A stretch of 5,577 nucleotides of DNA from an uncultured Lachnospiraceae bacterium (GTDB taxonomy: Bacteria; Bacillota; Clostridia; Lachnospirales; Lachnospiraceae). Below, piece by piece: positions 1 to 5,382 of this stretch; positions within the stretch are counted from its first letter, which is position 1, and the number at the start of each line of letters is the position of its first letter. The DNA lies in NCBI GenBank assembly GCA_902766655.1, contig CACXEL010000288.1, positions 1 to 5,577 of the forward strand. Reading direction: 5' to 3'. A program made the position numbers and the translations under genes. A model generated the notes under the pieces. That model saw nothing but the letters and a program-made list of their open reading frames with translations, made no database searches and was not told the origin of the DNA.

Positions 1-1557
1 CCAGGGCAGCTGGTTGCAGACCTTGAGCCACTTGGCGTGCTGGGCGGCCATGGAGTCGATGATGCGGGCGAAGGCCTCGTAGGTGGCGAAGAAGCCGTGG
101 CGTCCGGTGAGCAGGTAGCCTTCCAGCCAGCCCTCGCACATATGCTCGGAGAGCATGGAATCCATGACGCGGCCGTCCGCTGCCAGATGGTCGTCGATAT
201 CCAGTGTGGCGGAGTTCCAGTCGCGGTTCTCCACCTCGAAGACAGCGTTCAGGCGGTTGGAGGTGGTCTCATCGGGTCCGAAGATCCGGAAGTTGCGGGC
301 GCTCTCGTTGAGCTTGAAGATATCCCTGACGAACTTGCCCAGCTCGGTCATATCCTGGCCGTCCTTGCCGCCGTGCTCTGTCACTTCGACCGCATAGTCG
401 CGGAAGTCGGGCATTCTCAGGTCGCGAAGGAGCTTGCCGCCGTTGGCATGGGGATTGGCGCCGAGGCGGGCGTCGCCCACCGGGGCCAGGGCCTTGATTT
501 CGGGAAGCAGCTTTCCGTTCTCGTCGAAGAGCTCTTCGGCGTGATAGCTCTTGAGCCATTCAGTGAGGACCTTGAGGTGCTCCTCGGGCTTGTCCATCAT
601 GATCGGGACCTGGTGGGCTCTCCAGTAGCCCTCCACGCGCTCGCCATCGACGAACTTGGGGCCGGTCCAGCCCTTGGGCGTGCGGAGAACGATCATGGGC
701 CATACAGGGCGGGTAGTGTCGTTATTTTCCCGGGCATTCTTCTGGATGGCCTGGATCTTCTCGATGACTGCGTCCATGGTCTCGGCCATGAGGCGGTGCA
801 TGGTCATCGGGTCCTCGCCCTCGACGAAGTAGGGCTCCCAGCCGCAGCCGTGGAAGAAGTCTGTGATCTCCTGATGGGACATACGGGCGAAGATGGTCGG
901 GTTGGCGATCTTGTATCCGTTCAGGTGGAGGATCGGCAGGACGGCGCCGTCGGTGACCGGGTTCAGGAACTTGTTGCTCTGCCAGGAGGTGGCCAGGGGG
1001 CCGGTCTCGGCCTCACCGTCGCCGACCGTCACGGCAGCGATCAGGCTGGGATTGTCAAAGACAGCGCCGAAGCCGTGGGCGATGGAGTAGCCGAGCTCGC
1101 CGCCTTCGTTGATGGAGCCGGGCGTCTCGGGCGCGCAGTGGCTGGGAACGCCGCCGGGGAAGGAGAACTGCTTGAAGAGCTTCTGCATGCCGGCCTCATC
1201 CTCGCTGATGTTGGGATAGACCTCGCTGTAGGAGCCTTCCATGTAGGTGTTGGCAATGAAGAAGTTTCCGCCGTGGCCCGGGCCGGACAGAAGGATCATG
1301 TCCAGGTCATAGCGCTTGATGGCGCGGTTCAGGTGGCAGTAGACGAAGTTCTGGCCGGGCACGGTGCCCCAGTGGCCGACGATCTTCTTCTTGACCATGT
1401 CAAGGGTCAGCGGCTTCCTGAGCATGGGGTTCTCAAGAAGATAGAGCTGGCCGGCGGACAGGTAATTGGCGGCCCGCCACCAGGCGTTCATTTTCTCGAG
1501 GAGCTCATCGGTGATGGGGCCCTTCTCGAGACAGGTGTCCATAAGCTTTTCACTCAT
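1..1557 (-). CDS. xfp: Phosphoketolase (xylulose-5-P/fructose-6-P), C-terminus cut by window edge
   Basis: This thiamine-diphosphate enzyme cleaves xylulose-5-phosphate (often also fructose-6-phosphate) with phosphate to acetyl phosphate plus glyceraldehyde-3-P (or erythrose-4-P), the key step of the cytosolic phosphoketolase shunt. The window holds 519 codons. The family is usually about 790-800 residues, so roughly the last 275 are missing off the left edge. Both family signatures are exact: EGGELGY at 151-157, and the G-x3-D-x-P...GDGE signature at 164-182 that binds the TPP pyrophosphate/Mg. H62 in GHWGTVPG and H95 in GPGHGG match the conserved active-site histidines. The block [19 protein letters not shown] (470-488) belongs to the second, pyrimidine-binding domain near the cofactor-activating glutamate. 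The start at 1557 is chosen because the AAAGGA site suits it; an in-frame ATG at 1563 is the alternative. It is the last visible gene of the leftward cluster, 96 bases after the cyclo-ligase. No codon between 37 and 1557 is TTA, CTA or TCA. Confidence 0.97.
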   Translation of the reverse strand, partial: MSEKLMDTCLEKGPITDELLEKMNAWWRAANYLSAGQLYLLENPMLRKPLTLDMVKKKIVGHWGTVPGQNFVYCHLNRAIKRYDLDMILLSGPGHGGNFFIANTYMEGSYSEVYPNISEDEAGMQKLFKQFSFPGGVPSHCAPETPGSINEGGELGYSIAHGFGAVFDNPSLIAAVTVGDGEAETGPLATSWQSNKFLNPVTDGAVLPILHLNGYKIANPTIFARMSHQEITDFFHGCGWEPYFVEGEDPMTMHRLMAETMDAVIEKIQAIQKNARENNDTTRPVWPMIVLRTPKGWTGPKFVDGERVEGYWRAHQVPIMMDKPEEHLKVLTEWLKSYHAEELFDENGKLLPEIKALAPVGDARLGANPHANGGKLLRDLRMPDFRDYAVEVTEHGGKDGQDMTELGKFVRDIFKLNESARNFRIFGPDETTSNRLNAVFEVENRDWNSATLDIDDHLAADGRVMDSMLSEHMCEGWLEGYLLTGRHGFFATYEAFARIIDSMAAQHAKWLKVCNQLPW

Positions 1558-1566
1558 TCTCATCAG

Positions 1567-1574
1567 TTCCTTTC
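1567..1574 (-). promoter_or_regulatory. Ribosome binding site of phosphoketolase (decides start)
   Basis: On the minus strand this reads GAAAGGAA. Two in-frame ATGs follow, at 1563 and 1557 (ATG AGA ATG AGT). After the AGGA core there are 4 bases to the first ATG and 10 to the second. Aligned to the full anti-SD sequence, the second has the near-optimal spacing of about 8 and the first would be too close, so 1557 is preferred. Confidence 0.65.
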
Positions 1575-1608
1575 GTGGTGTGAAATTGTTGGGCAACAAG
1601 ATGAAACA

Positions 1609-1639
1609 CGCTCGCGGAACGCATGCGAGTGCACGTTCC
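1609..1639 (-). other. Two overlapping, mutually exclusive hairpins between cyclo-ligase and phosphoketolase genes
   Basis: In the leftward transcript GGAACG (1639-1634) can pair with CGTTCC (1621-1616), with an inner TGC/GCA pairing possible. Alternatively CTCGC (1629-1625) can pair with GCGAG (1615-1611). The two folds share bases and cannot coexist. No T-run directly follows, so this does not look like a standard rho-independent terminator. It could be an mRNA processing or attenuation element, or chance pairing in GC-rich DNA. The rest of the gap (1558-1653) holds only the phosphoketolase ribosome binding site; I see no convincing promoter in it. Confidence 0.3.
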
Positions 1640-1653
1640 ACGGGCAAAAACGC

Positions 1654-2214
1654 TCATATCTCCTCGGTGATGACCGTGTCGACCTTCCGGTCCCAGGGCT
1701 CTGCCGGTATATGCTCCGCCCGCTGGACCTCGAAGGCCACGGCAATGATGTTCGCGTGCCCGCATCGGGGCAGGAAGCGGTCGTAGTAGCCGCCGCCCAT
1801 GCCCAGCCGGCTGCCGGCGGCGTCGAAAGCCGTACAGGGGCAGATGACAAGATCGATGTCCCCTGGCTCCACTCTCTCCGACAGGTCCGGATCAGGCTCA
1901 GGTATTCCGAATGCTCCGGTCCTCCAGGCTTCTCCGTTGGCCGGCACCAGGGCTTCCATCTCCCGTCCGGCAAGGCAGCGCGGATAGACGTAGCGCTTAT
2001 CCGGGGCCAGGGAAGGCAGACCGTCCAGTATGACTTCTCCGCCCACCGCCCGATAAAGCATCACCGTGCCGGCATCGCAAAAGGCCGGCAGTGCCAGGAT
2101 CCGCCGGACGATGGCCGATGACTTCTCTCTTCTCGCCGCTTCTCCGAGGGCTTCCCTGGCTGCGATTTTCTGGCGCCTTAGGTCAGCCCTTCCGTTCCCG
2201 GAAAATGCATTCAT
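1654..2214 (-). CDS. fau: 5-formyltetrahydrofolate cyclo-ligase (methenyl-THF synthetase)
   Basis: This enzyme catalyses ATP-dependent conversion of 5-formyl-THF (folinic acid) to 5,10-methenyl-THF, returning a storage or inhibitory folate to the cytosolic one-carbon pool. The product is 186 residues, normal for the family (about 180-200). Visible features in order: an N-terminal basic helix of the family type (DLRRQKIAAREAL, 11-23), GGE at 58-60, YVYPR at 75-79, FGIPEP at 102-107, the hallmark glycine-rich LGMGGGYYDRFL at 137-148 (nucleotide/phosphate binding), and a C-terminal DTVITEE at 179-185. The frame is open upstream to 2403, but that part overlaps the DUF2974 gene. The ATG at 2214 is chosen because a strong GGGAGGG site (2222-2228) lies 7 bases upstream and homology begins there. 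It sits 85 bases after the hydrolase gene and 96 before phosphoketolase. It is a housekeeping gene, and its link to the sugar genes beside it is probably only positional. Confidence 0.95.
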   Translation of the reverse strand: MNAFSGNGRADLRRQKIAAREALGEAARREKSSAIVRRILALPAFCDAGTVMLYRAVGGEVILDGLPSLAPDKRYVYPRCLAGREMEALVPANGEAWRTGAFGIPEPDPDLSERVEPGDIDLVICPCTAFDAAGSRLGMGGGYYDRFLPRCGHANIIAVAFEVQRAEHIPAEPWDRKVDTVITEEI

Positions 2215-2252
2215 TTCTCCGCCCTCCCGGGGCCATCCGTAACACGGGATCT

Positions 2253-2287
2253 GCCCTGCCCGGCTTAAGATCAGGGCCGGAGCCGGG
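2253..2287 (-). other. Interleaved inverted repeats in the hydrolase/cyclo-ligase gap
   Basis: In the leftward transcript CCCGGCT (2287-2281) is complementary to AGCCGGG (2265-2259), and GCCCTG (2277-2272) to CAGGGC (2258-2253). The arms are disjoint but interleaved, so the stems would form as alternatives or, less likely, as a pseudoknot; the zero-base connection between 2259 and 2258 makes a classical H-type fold strained. No T-run follows. It lies directly after the hydrolase stop and about 25 bases ahead of the cyclo-ligase SD. Chance pairing in GC-rich sequence is a real possibility. Confidence 0.3.
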
Positions 2288-2299
2288 ATCAGTCCCTCG

Positions 2300-3424
2300 T
2301 CATACCGTGACCGGCTTTTCCTCCTCAGATTTCCTGAAGAAGCGGGACTTGGCCTCGTCCCACATGATGTCCCTGCTCGCCTGGGCCAGGCGGAGAACGA
2401 CACCCTTGACGATGTCCTTCCGCTCCGGGGCGAGGTCGCTCATGGCCTTGATGATGGCGTTGTAGGTCTTCCACTTATCGTGGCTCAGATCCTCCAGGCA
2501 CCGGACGCCGGATGCGTCCAGGGCATCGAAGATCGCCGAGACAAAGCCTGAACGCTCCTCACTGTTCAGATTCTCGACCCACTCGTCCAGGGCCCTGTCC
2601 AGGAAGAGGCTGGTCGAGGACTGCCGGTCCGCCTCCTCAAAGCCGTCCCGCTCCACCTGCCAGCTGAAGGGGATGTGCTGGGCCGTGGCGTCCTTGCCGT
2701 TGCTCTTGACAACGACCTTCTCCTGCTTGTTGGAAAGGAGAATGCCGACAACAGACCCGTCCGGTATGATCAGCTTGACCTTGTCAAGGCTTCCCCGGTA
2801 GCTGTCGCTGGAGACGATGACTTCGTTGAAGCCCGGCCCGTCGTTGGAGTAGACCTGGAGGAGCCGCTCCTTATAGGCTGACCTGCAGAAGGCGGCGGCG
2901 AACATGGCCAGGTTTCCGCCTTTGGAATGCCCGCCCACCCGCACAGGGCAGCTGGTGGCTTCGCAGACGTTGTTCAGATAGTTCACAGCATCGAGCTGGG
3001 CCGGTGTAGCCATCATGTAGGAGAAATTCAGATCCTCCCGCCAGCCCGCCATGGACGTGTCGGTCCCCCGGAAGGCGACGTAGATGGTCCCGTCCTCCAG
3101 GAAAAAGGTCATGGCTCCGAACTGCCGGGTGTCGTCGTGATCGTAGATATCCGAATAGTTGTGGATCAGGATCCTTCCGAACCGCCGGCTGTCGGCGCAC
3201 ACCTCCAGGAGGGCACGGGGATCGCAGAGCATGGTGGACTGGTCGCGGCCTTCGGCGTTGTAGAGGGCCCAGGCGTCGTCCAGCGGGACGGGCATATCCG
3301 TGACGATTCCCTTGAAATCACTGTATGCCAGTTCTGCAAGGATCAGATTGTCCACGTCATTGAATGGCCTCTCGGCGAATGACAGGTCGCCCCGCCAGGC
3401 AACATAATCGATAATGTTGGCCAT
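2300..3424 (-). CDS. DUF2974 (Mbeg1-like) family protein, putative serine alpha/beta hydrolase
   Basis: The product is a 374-residue cytosolic protein with no signal peptide or membrane segment. The start IIDYVAWRGDLSF...NDVDNLILAELAY (4-34) is typical of the DUF2974/Mbeg1-like family, whose substrate is unknown. The fold has lipase-like marks: VAFRGTD at 117-122 (typical oxyanion-side strand), then the nucleophile elbow GGHSKGGNLA at 164-173 with Ser167. Downstream are the family blocks SNDGPGF (193-199), IPDGSVVGILL (220-230) and QHIPFSW (249-255). Asp222 (or Asp195) and His250 are the candidates to complete a triad; this assignment is inferred. The C-terminal third (about 260-370) is helical-looking and charged, with no motif I recognise. 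The start is supported by AAAGGAG at 3429-3435. Only 25 bases separate it from the epimerase gene upstream, so the two are very probably co-transcribed. Natural substrates could be a lipid, ester or peptide; the sequence does not decide. Confidence 0.92.
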   Translation of the reverse strand: MANIIDYVAWRGDLSFAERPFNDVDNLILAELAYSDFKGIVTDMPVPLDDAWALYNAEGRDQSTMLCDPRALLEVCADSRRFGRILIHNYSDIYDHDDTRQFGAMTFFLEDGTIYVAFRGTDTSMAGWREDLNFSYMMATPAQLDAVNYLNNVCEATSCPVRVGGHSKGGNLAMFAAAFCRSAYKERLLQVYSNDGPGFNEVIVSSDSYRGSLDKVKLIIPDGSVVGILLSNKQEKVVVKSNGKDATAQHIPFSWQVERDGFEEADRQSSTSLFLDRALDEWVENLNSEERSGFVSAIFDALDASGVRCLEDLSHDKWKTYNAIIKAMSDLAPERKDIVKGVVLRLAQASRDIMWDEAKSRFFRKSEEEKPVTV

Positions 3425-3449
3425 AATACTCCTTTCCGTCCTGAATGAC

Positions 3450-4301
3450 TCAGAAAGTAATCAGATAGCTCTTTTCGAAGGTCTCGCCGGGCAGAAGAGT
3501 GTTGCCCCACTCCCGCTCCTCGAGGCGCTGATTGAAGTCCGCCCTGTCGGCCCGTCCGTACCAGGGCTCCAGGCAGACGAAGGGTGCCTTCTTGCCCACG
3601 GGCGACCAGATGCCAAAGACCGGCGCGTCGGCCTTCACTGCCGCGACGAGCCCGCCGTCGGGATCCAGGATCCGCACTTCATGGACCTGGCCGTTCTCAA
3701 GGACCAGGGCATCCTCATCAAAAAGCTCCGGTGTGATCGGATAAGTGCCGTTCTCGGGCACCAGAGTCTTTGTCCGCTCCGTGAGAACTCCCTTTTCCAG
3801 AATGCCGACCGTGAGCGGTTCGTCCGATTCGAAGCCGAGCCTGTAGCCGCTCATGCCGCAGTTGAATGCCGGATGCGCGCCGATCGAGAAGTAGATCGGG
3901 CGGTCCTTTTCCCGGCTTTTCACGGTCCAGGTCACCTCGATGCTGCGGCCGGTCAGGCGGTAGCCGATGAGGAGTTCAAAGGCGAAGGGGTACTTTTCGA
4001 GGGTGGCATCATTTTCGGTCATGGCAAAGACCAGCGTGTCCTCTGTCTGAGAGACCGGTTCGAACATGCTGTCGCGGGCAAAACCGTGCTGCCCCATATG
4101 GTAGGCCTTGCCATCATAGAAGGAGGTGTTATCCCTGTAAGCACCCACCAGGGGGAAGAGGACCGGTGCGCTGCGGGCCCAGTAGGCCGGGTCTGCCTGC
4201 CAGAGGCACTCTCTTCCGCTCTCCTTCAGTACGACGGATGTAAGCTCCGCGCCCCGGGCGGCGGCGGAGACCTTCAGATATTCATTTTCAAGCGTATACA
4301 T
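3450..4301 (-). CDS. Aldose 1-epimerase family protein, LacX type
   Basis: The product is a 283-residue cytosolic protein of the galactose-mutarotase-like fold, in the LacX-like branch rather than classic GalM (about 340-350 residues). The family interconverts alpha and beta anomers of free or phosphorylated aldoses; the exact sugar cannot be read from sequence. Catalytic positions are present: QHGFAR at 71-76 (His72), GAHPAF at 141-146 (His143, the expected general acid) and CLEPWYG at 243-249 (Glu245, the expected general base). The FPLVGAYRDN segment at 49-58 is also typical of the branch. The start at 4301 has GGGAGG at 4309-4314 with a 7-base spacer. It is the first gene of the leftward cluster, just after the putative promoter at 4355-4383, and lies 25 bases ahead of the hydrolase gene. 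Its length is normal for LacX-like proteins and no defect is seen. Confidence 0.93.
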   Translation of the reverse strand: MYTLENEYLKVSAAARGAELTSVVLKESGRECLWQADPAYWARSAPVLFPLVGAYRDNTSFYDGKAYHMGQHGFARDSMFEPVSQTEDTLVFAMTENDATLEKYPFAFELLIGYRLTGRSIEVTWTVKSREKDRPIYFSIGAHPAFNCGMSGYRLGFESDEPLTVGILEKGVLTERTKTLVPENGTYPITPELFDEDALVLENGQVHEVRILDPDGGLVAAVKADAPVFGIWSPVGKKAPFVCLEPWYGRADRADFNQRLEEREWGNTLLPGETFEKSYLITF

Positions 4302-4317
4302 AGCTGATCCTCCCTTG

Positions 4318-4330
4318 ATCCGGCCCGGAT
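4318..4330. repeat. 13-base near-perfect palindrome in the epimerase leader
   Basis: ATCCGG and CCGGAT flank a single central base. The palindrome lies between the leftward -10 box and the epimerase SD (4309-4314), in the 5' leader. An RNA hairpin would be tight (4 pairs, 5-base loop), so a dimeric-repressor operator is a better guess than an RNA fold. The restricted CCGG composition makes chance possible. Confidence 0.3.
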
Positions 4331-4354
4331 GGGGACCGGTTGGCTGCTTTCTCT

Positions 4355-4383
4355 ATTATACATCAGACCTGTGAAAGAAGGAA
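4355..4383 (-). promoter_or_regulatory. Putative sigma-A promoter of the leftward operon
   Basis: On the minus strand there is a perfect TATAAT at 4360-4355. At a 17-base spacer the -35 hexamer would be TTCCTT (4383-4378), which matches the consensus poorly. Transcription would start near 4348, giving a leader of about 47 bases with the 13-base palindrome and a strong SD. The weak -35 suggests that an activator or other flanking determinants may help. Confidence 0.55.
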
Positions 4384-4501
4384 AGAGCAGGTATCTCCCT
4401 TTTCGACAGAAAGTACAAGGCTGTCCGCTGATCTGCCCGCCGGGCCGTCATTTTGATCATTCGTGGGCCAAAGGAAGGCAAATATCTCTATAGACCGAAT
4501 G

Positions 4502-4530
4502 TTGTCCTTTCACACCGCAGGTGCTATAAT
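4502..4530 (+). promoter_or_regulatory. Sigma-A promoter of the YczE-type gene (extended -10)
   Basis: The -35 is TTGTCC (4502-4507), followed by exactly 17 bases and then TATAAT (4525-4530). It is preceded by TG-C, which makes an extended -10 (TGCTATAAT). The predicted start near 4537 leaves a leader of about 39 bases before the ATG at 4576. It is divergent from the leftward promoter, with the two -10 boxes about 165 bases apart. Confidence 0.8.
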
Positions 4531-4558
4531 GCATGTTCTGTACGAGTGCTTCTATATG

Positions 4559-4564
4559 AAAGGA
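4559..4564 (+). promoter_or_regulatory. Ribosome binding site of the YczE-type gene (decides start)
   Basis: AAAGGA lies 11 bases before the ATG at 4576; aligned to the full anti-SD sequence the spacing is about 9. The frame stays open upstream to 4453, but any earlier start would lie before or inside the promoter, so 4576 is the start. Confidence 0.7.
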
Positions 4565-4575
4565 ATATCAGACAA

Positions 4576-5220
4576 ATGCAGACCATCCTCACCCACCTGA
4601 AGCTCGACAAGGCCCACCGCCGCAACATCGCCCTCTGCCTGGGCGCCGTTTTCGGCATGGGCTTCTTCCTCTCCTTCCTCATCCTGTGCGGCCTGGGCAC
4701 CGACCCCTTCACCTTCATGAACGTCAGCGTCTCCGACCGCCTCCACATGACCTTCGGCAACTGGCAGCTCCTGCTGAACGTCTTCCTCTTCATCCCTGTG
4801 ATCCTGAAAGGGCGGGACCAGATTGGTCTCGGCACCCTGGCCAATATGGTTGGGATCGGTTATATTTCCGACTTTTTCCGGTGGCTCTGGGGGCAGGTCC
4901 TGCCGGAGACGGTCTTCACGGTCTTTCCCGTGCGGGCCGTCCTTTTCGCCGTCACACTTGCCGGCTTCATCGTGAGCGCAGCCGTCTACATGAACGCTGA
5001 CATGGGCGTGGCTCCCTTCGACGCGGATGCAACGCTCCTCTCACGCCTCTTCCCCCGGATTCCCTTCATGTTCGTACGAATGGCGTGGGACGCTTCCACG
5101 ATCGTCATCGGCATGCTCTGCGGCGGGATCCCCACAGCGGGCGCCGTCATCATGGTCTTCGCCCTCGACCCCATCATCACGGCGGTGGGAAATTTCCTGC
5201 GGAAGAAAGTGCTGATCTGA
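4576..5220 (+). CDS. YczE/YyaS/YitT-type integral membrane protein
   Basis: The product is a 214-residue polytopic membrane protein. Hydrophobic segments lie at about 17-39, 65-78, 84-103, 118-139, 168-183 and 186-205, with a basic N-terminus (KLDKAHRRN, 9-17) that by the positive-inside rule would be cytoplasmic. The segment GLGTDPFTFMNVSVS (39-53), followed by GNWQLLLNVFLF (61-72), is typical of the YczE branch. A degenerate second copy, DMGVAPFDADATLLSRL (142-158) then AWDASTIVIGML (170-181), indicates an internally duplicated architecture. The molecular function is unknown; bacillus YczE has been linked to lipopeptide production, but transport activity is not established. The gene has its own strong promoter and stands apart from the divergent sugar operon. 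A clear terminator after the stop was not seen (only a weak CGGC/GCCG pairing without a T-run). Family assignment is confident; role is not. Confidence 0.9.
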   Translation: MQTILTHLKLDKAHRRNIALCLGAVFGMGFFLSFLILCGLGTDPFTFMNVSVSDRLHMTFGNWQLLLNVFLFIPVILKGRDQIGLGTLANMVGIGYISDFFRWLWGQVLPETVFTVFPVRAVLFAVTLAGFIVSAAVYMNADMGVAPFDADATLLSRLFPRIPFMFVRMAWDASTIVIGMLCGGIPTAGAVIMVFALDPIITAVGNFLRKKVLI

Positions 5221-5277
5221 GAACCGGCTTCAAAGGGGCCGATCCGCAGATATTCCACAGTTTTACCACGCAACAGC

Positions 5278-5307
5278 TTCCCAATGGTGCCGTTTGTATG
5301 ATAAAAT
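5278..5307 (+). promoter_or_regulatory. Putative promoter of the lipoprotein gene (extended -10)
   Basis: The -10 is TAAAAT (5302-5307), preceded by TG-A at 5299-5301 (extended -10). At an 18-base spacer the -35 is TTCCCA (5278-5283), matching 4 of 6 consensus bases. Transcription would start near 5314, giving a leader of about 69 bases. TATGAT at 5297-5302 is a competing -10 but lacks a -35. The core overlaps a perfect inverted repeat. Confidence 0.6.
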
Positions 5308-5325
5308 AATACTATCTATTTTATC
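5300..5325. repeat. Perfect 9+9 AT-rich inverted repeat over the -10/+1 region
   Basis: GATAAAATA (5300-5308) and TATTTTATC (5317-5325) are exact reverse complements with an 8-base spacer. The left arm contains the -10 hexamer and the predicted start site falls in the spacer, which is the classic position for a repressor operator. It is too AT-rich to act as an intrinsic terminator. It stands out because the surroundings are GC-rich. The regulator is unknown. Confidence 0.5.
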
Positions 5326-5350
5326 GGACTGTCGGGGCTGACCGCACGCA

Positions 5351-5363
5351 GGCCGCTCCGGCC
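5351..5363 (+). other. Small GC hairpin just upstream of the lipoprotein SD
   Basis: GGCCG (5351-5355) pairs with CGGCC (5359-5363) around a CTC loop, ending 5 bases before the AGAGGAG site at 5369-5375. It could affect ribosome access or leader stability. A 5-pair stem is common by chance in this composition. Confidence 0.3.
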
Positions 5364-5382
5364 CACATAGAGGAGATCAATT

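Noticed and set aside
37..2121. Very long plus-strand open frame (694 codons) over phosphoketolase and cyclo-ligase
   Set aside because: It is in exact codon register opposite two genes with clear catalytic motifs, where antisense stops require TTA, CTA or TCA sense codons, which these GC-rich genes avoid. Its translation is low-complexity with no recognisable domain, and it lacks a convincing SD.
2215..2403. Upstream extension of the cyclo-ligase reading frame
   Set aside because: It overlaps the hydrolase 3' end, has no family similarity and no well-placed SD. The ATG at 2214 has a strong SD.
3414..4307. Plus-strand open frame of 297 codons opposite the epimerase
   Set aside because: It has the same register effect, opposite a gene with intact HGFAR, GAHPAF and CLEPWYG motifs, and no protein family resemblance of its own.
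4453..4575. Upstream extension of the YczE-type reading frame
   Set aside because: It spans the near-consensus promoter at 4502-4530 and encodes no membrane or family sequence. The real start is 4576.
4556..4600. Short 14-codon leader frame starting at ATG 4556 and overlapping the YczE-type start
   Set aside because: It has no SD of its own and its ATG abuts the SD of the main gene. Nothing in its peptide suggests attenuation.
5221..5250. Possible terminator after the YczE-type gene
   Set aside because: Only a 4-pair CGGC/GCCG stem with a large loop and no T-run, so it is not supportable as a rho-independent terminator.
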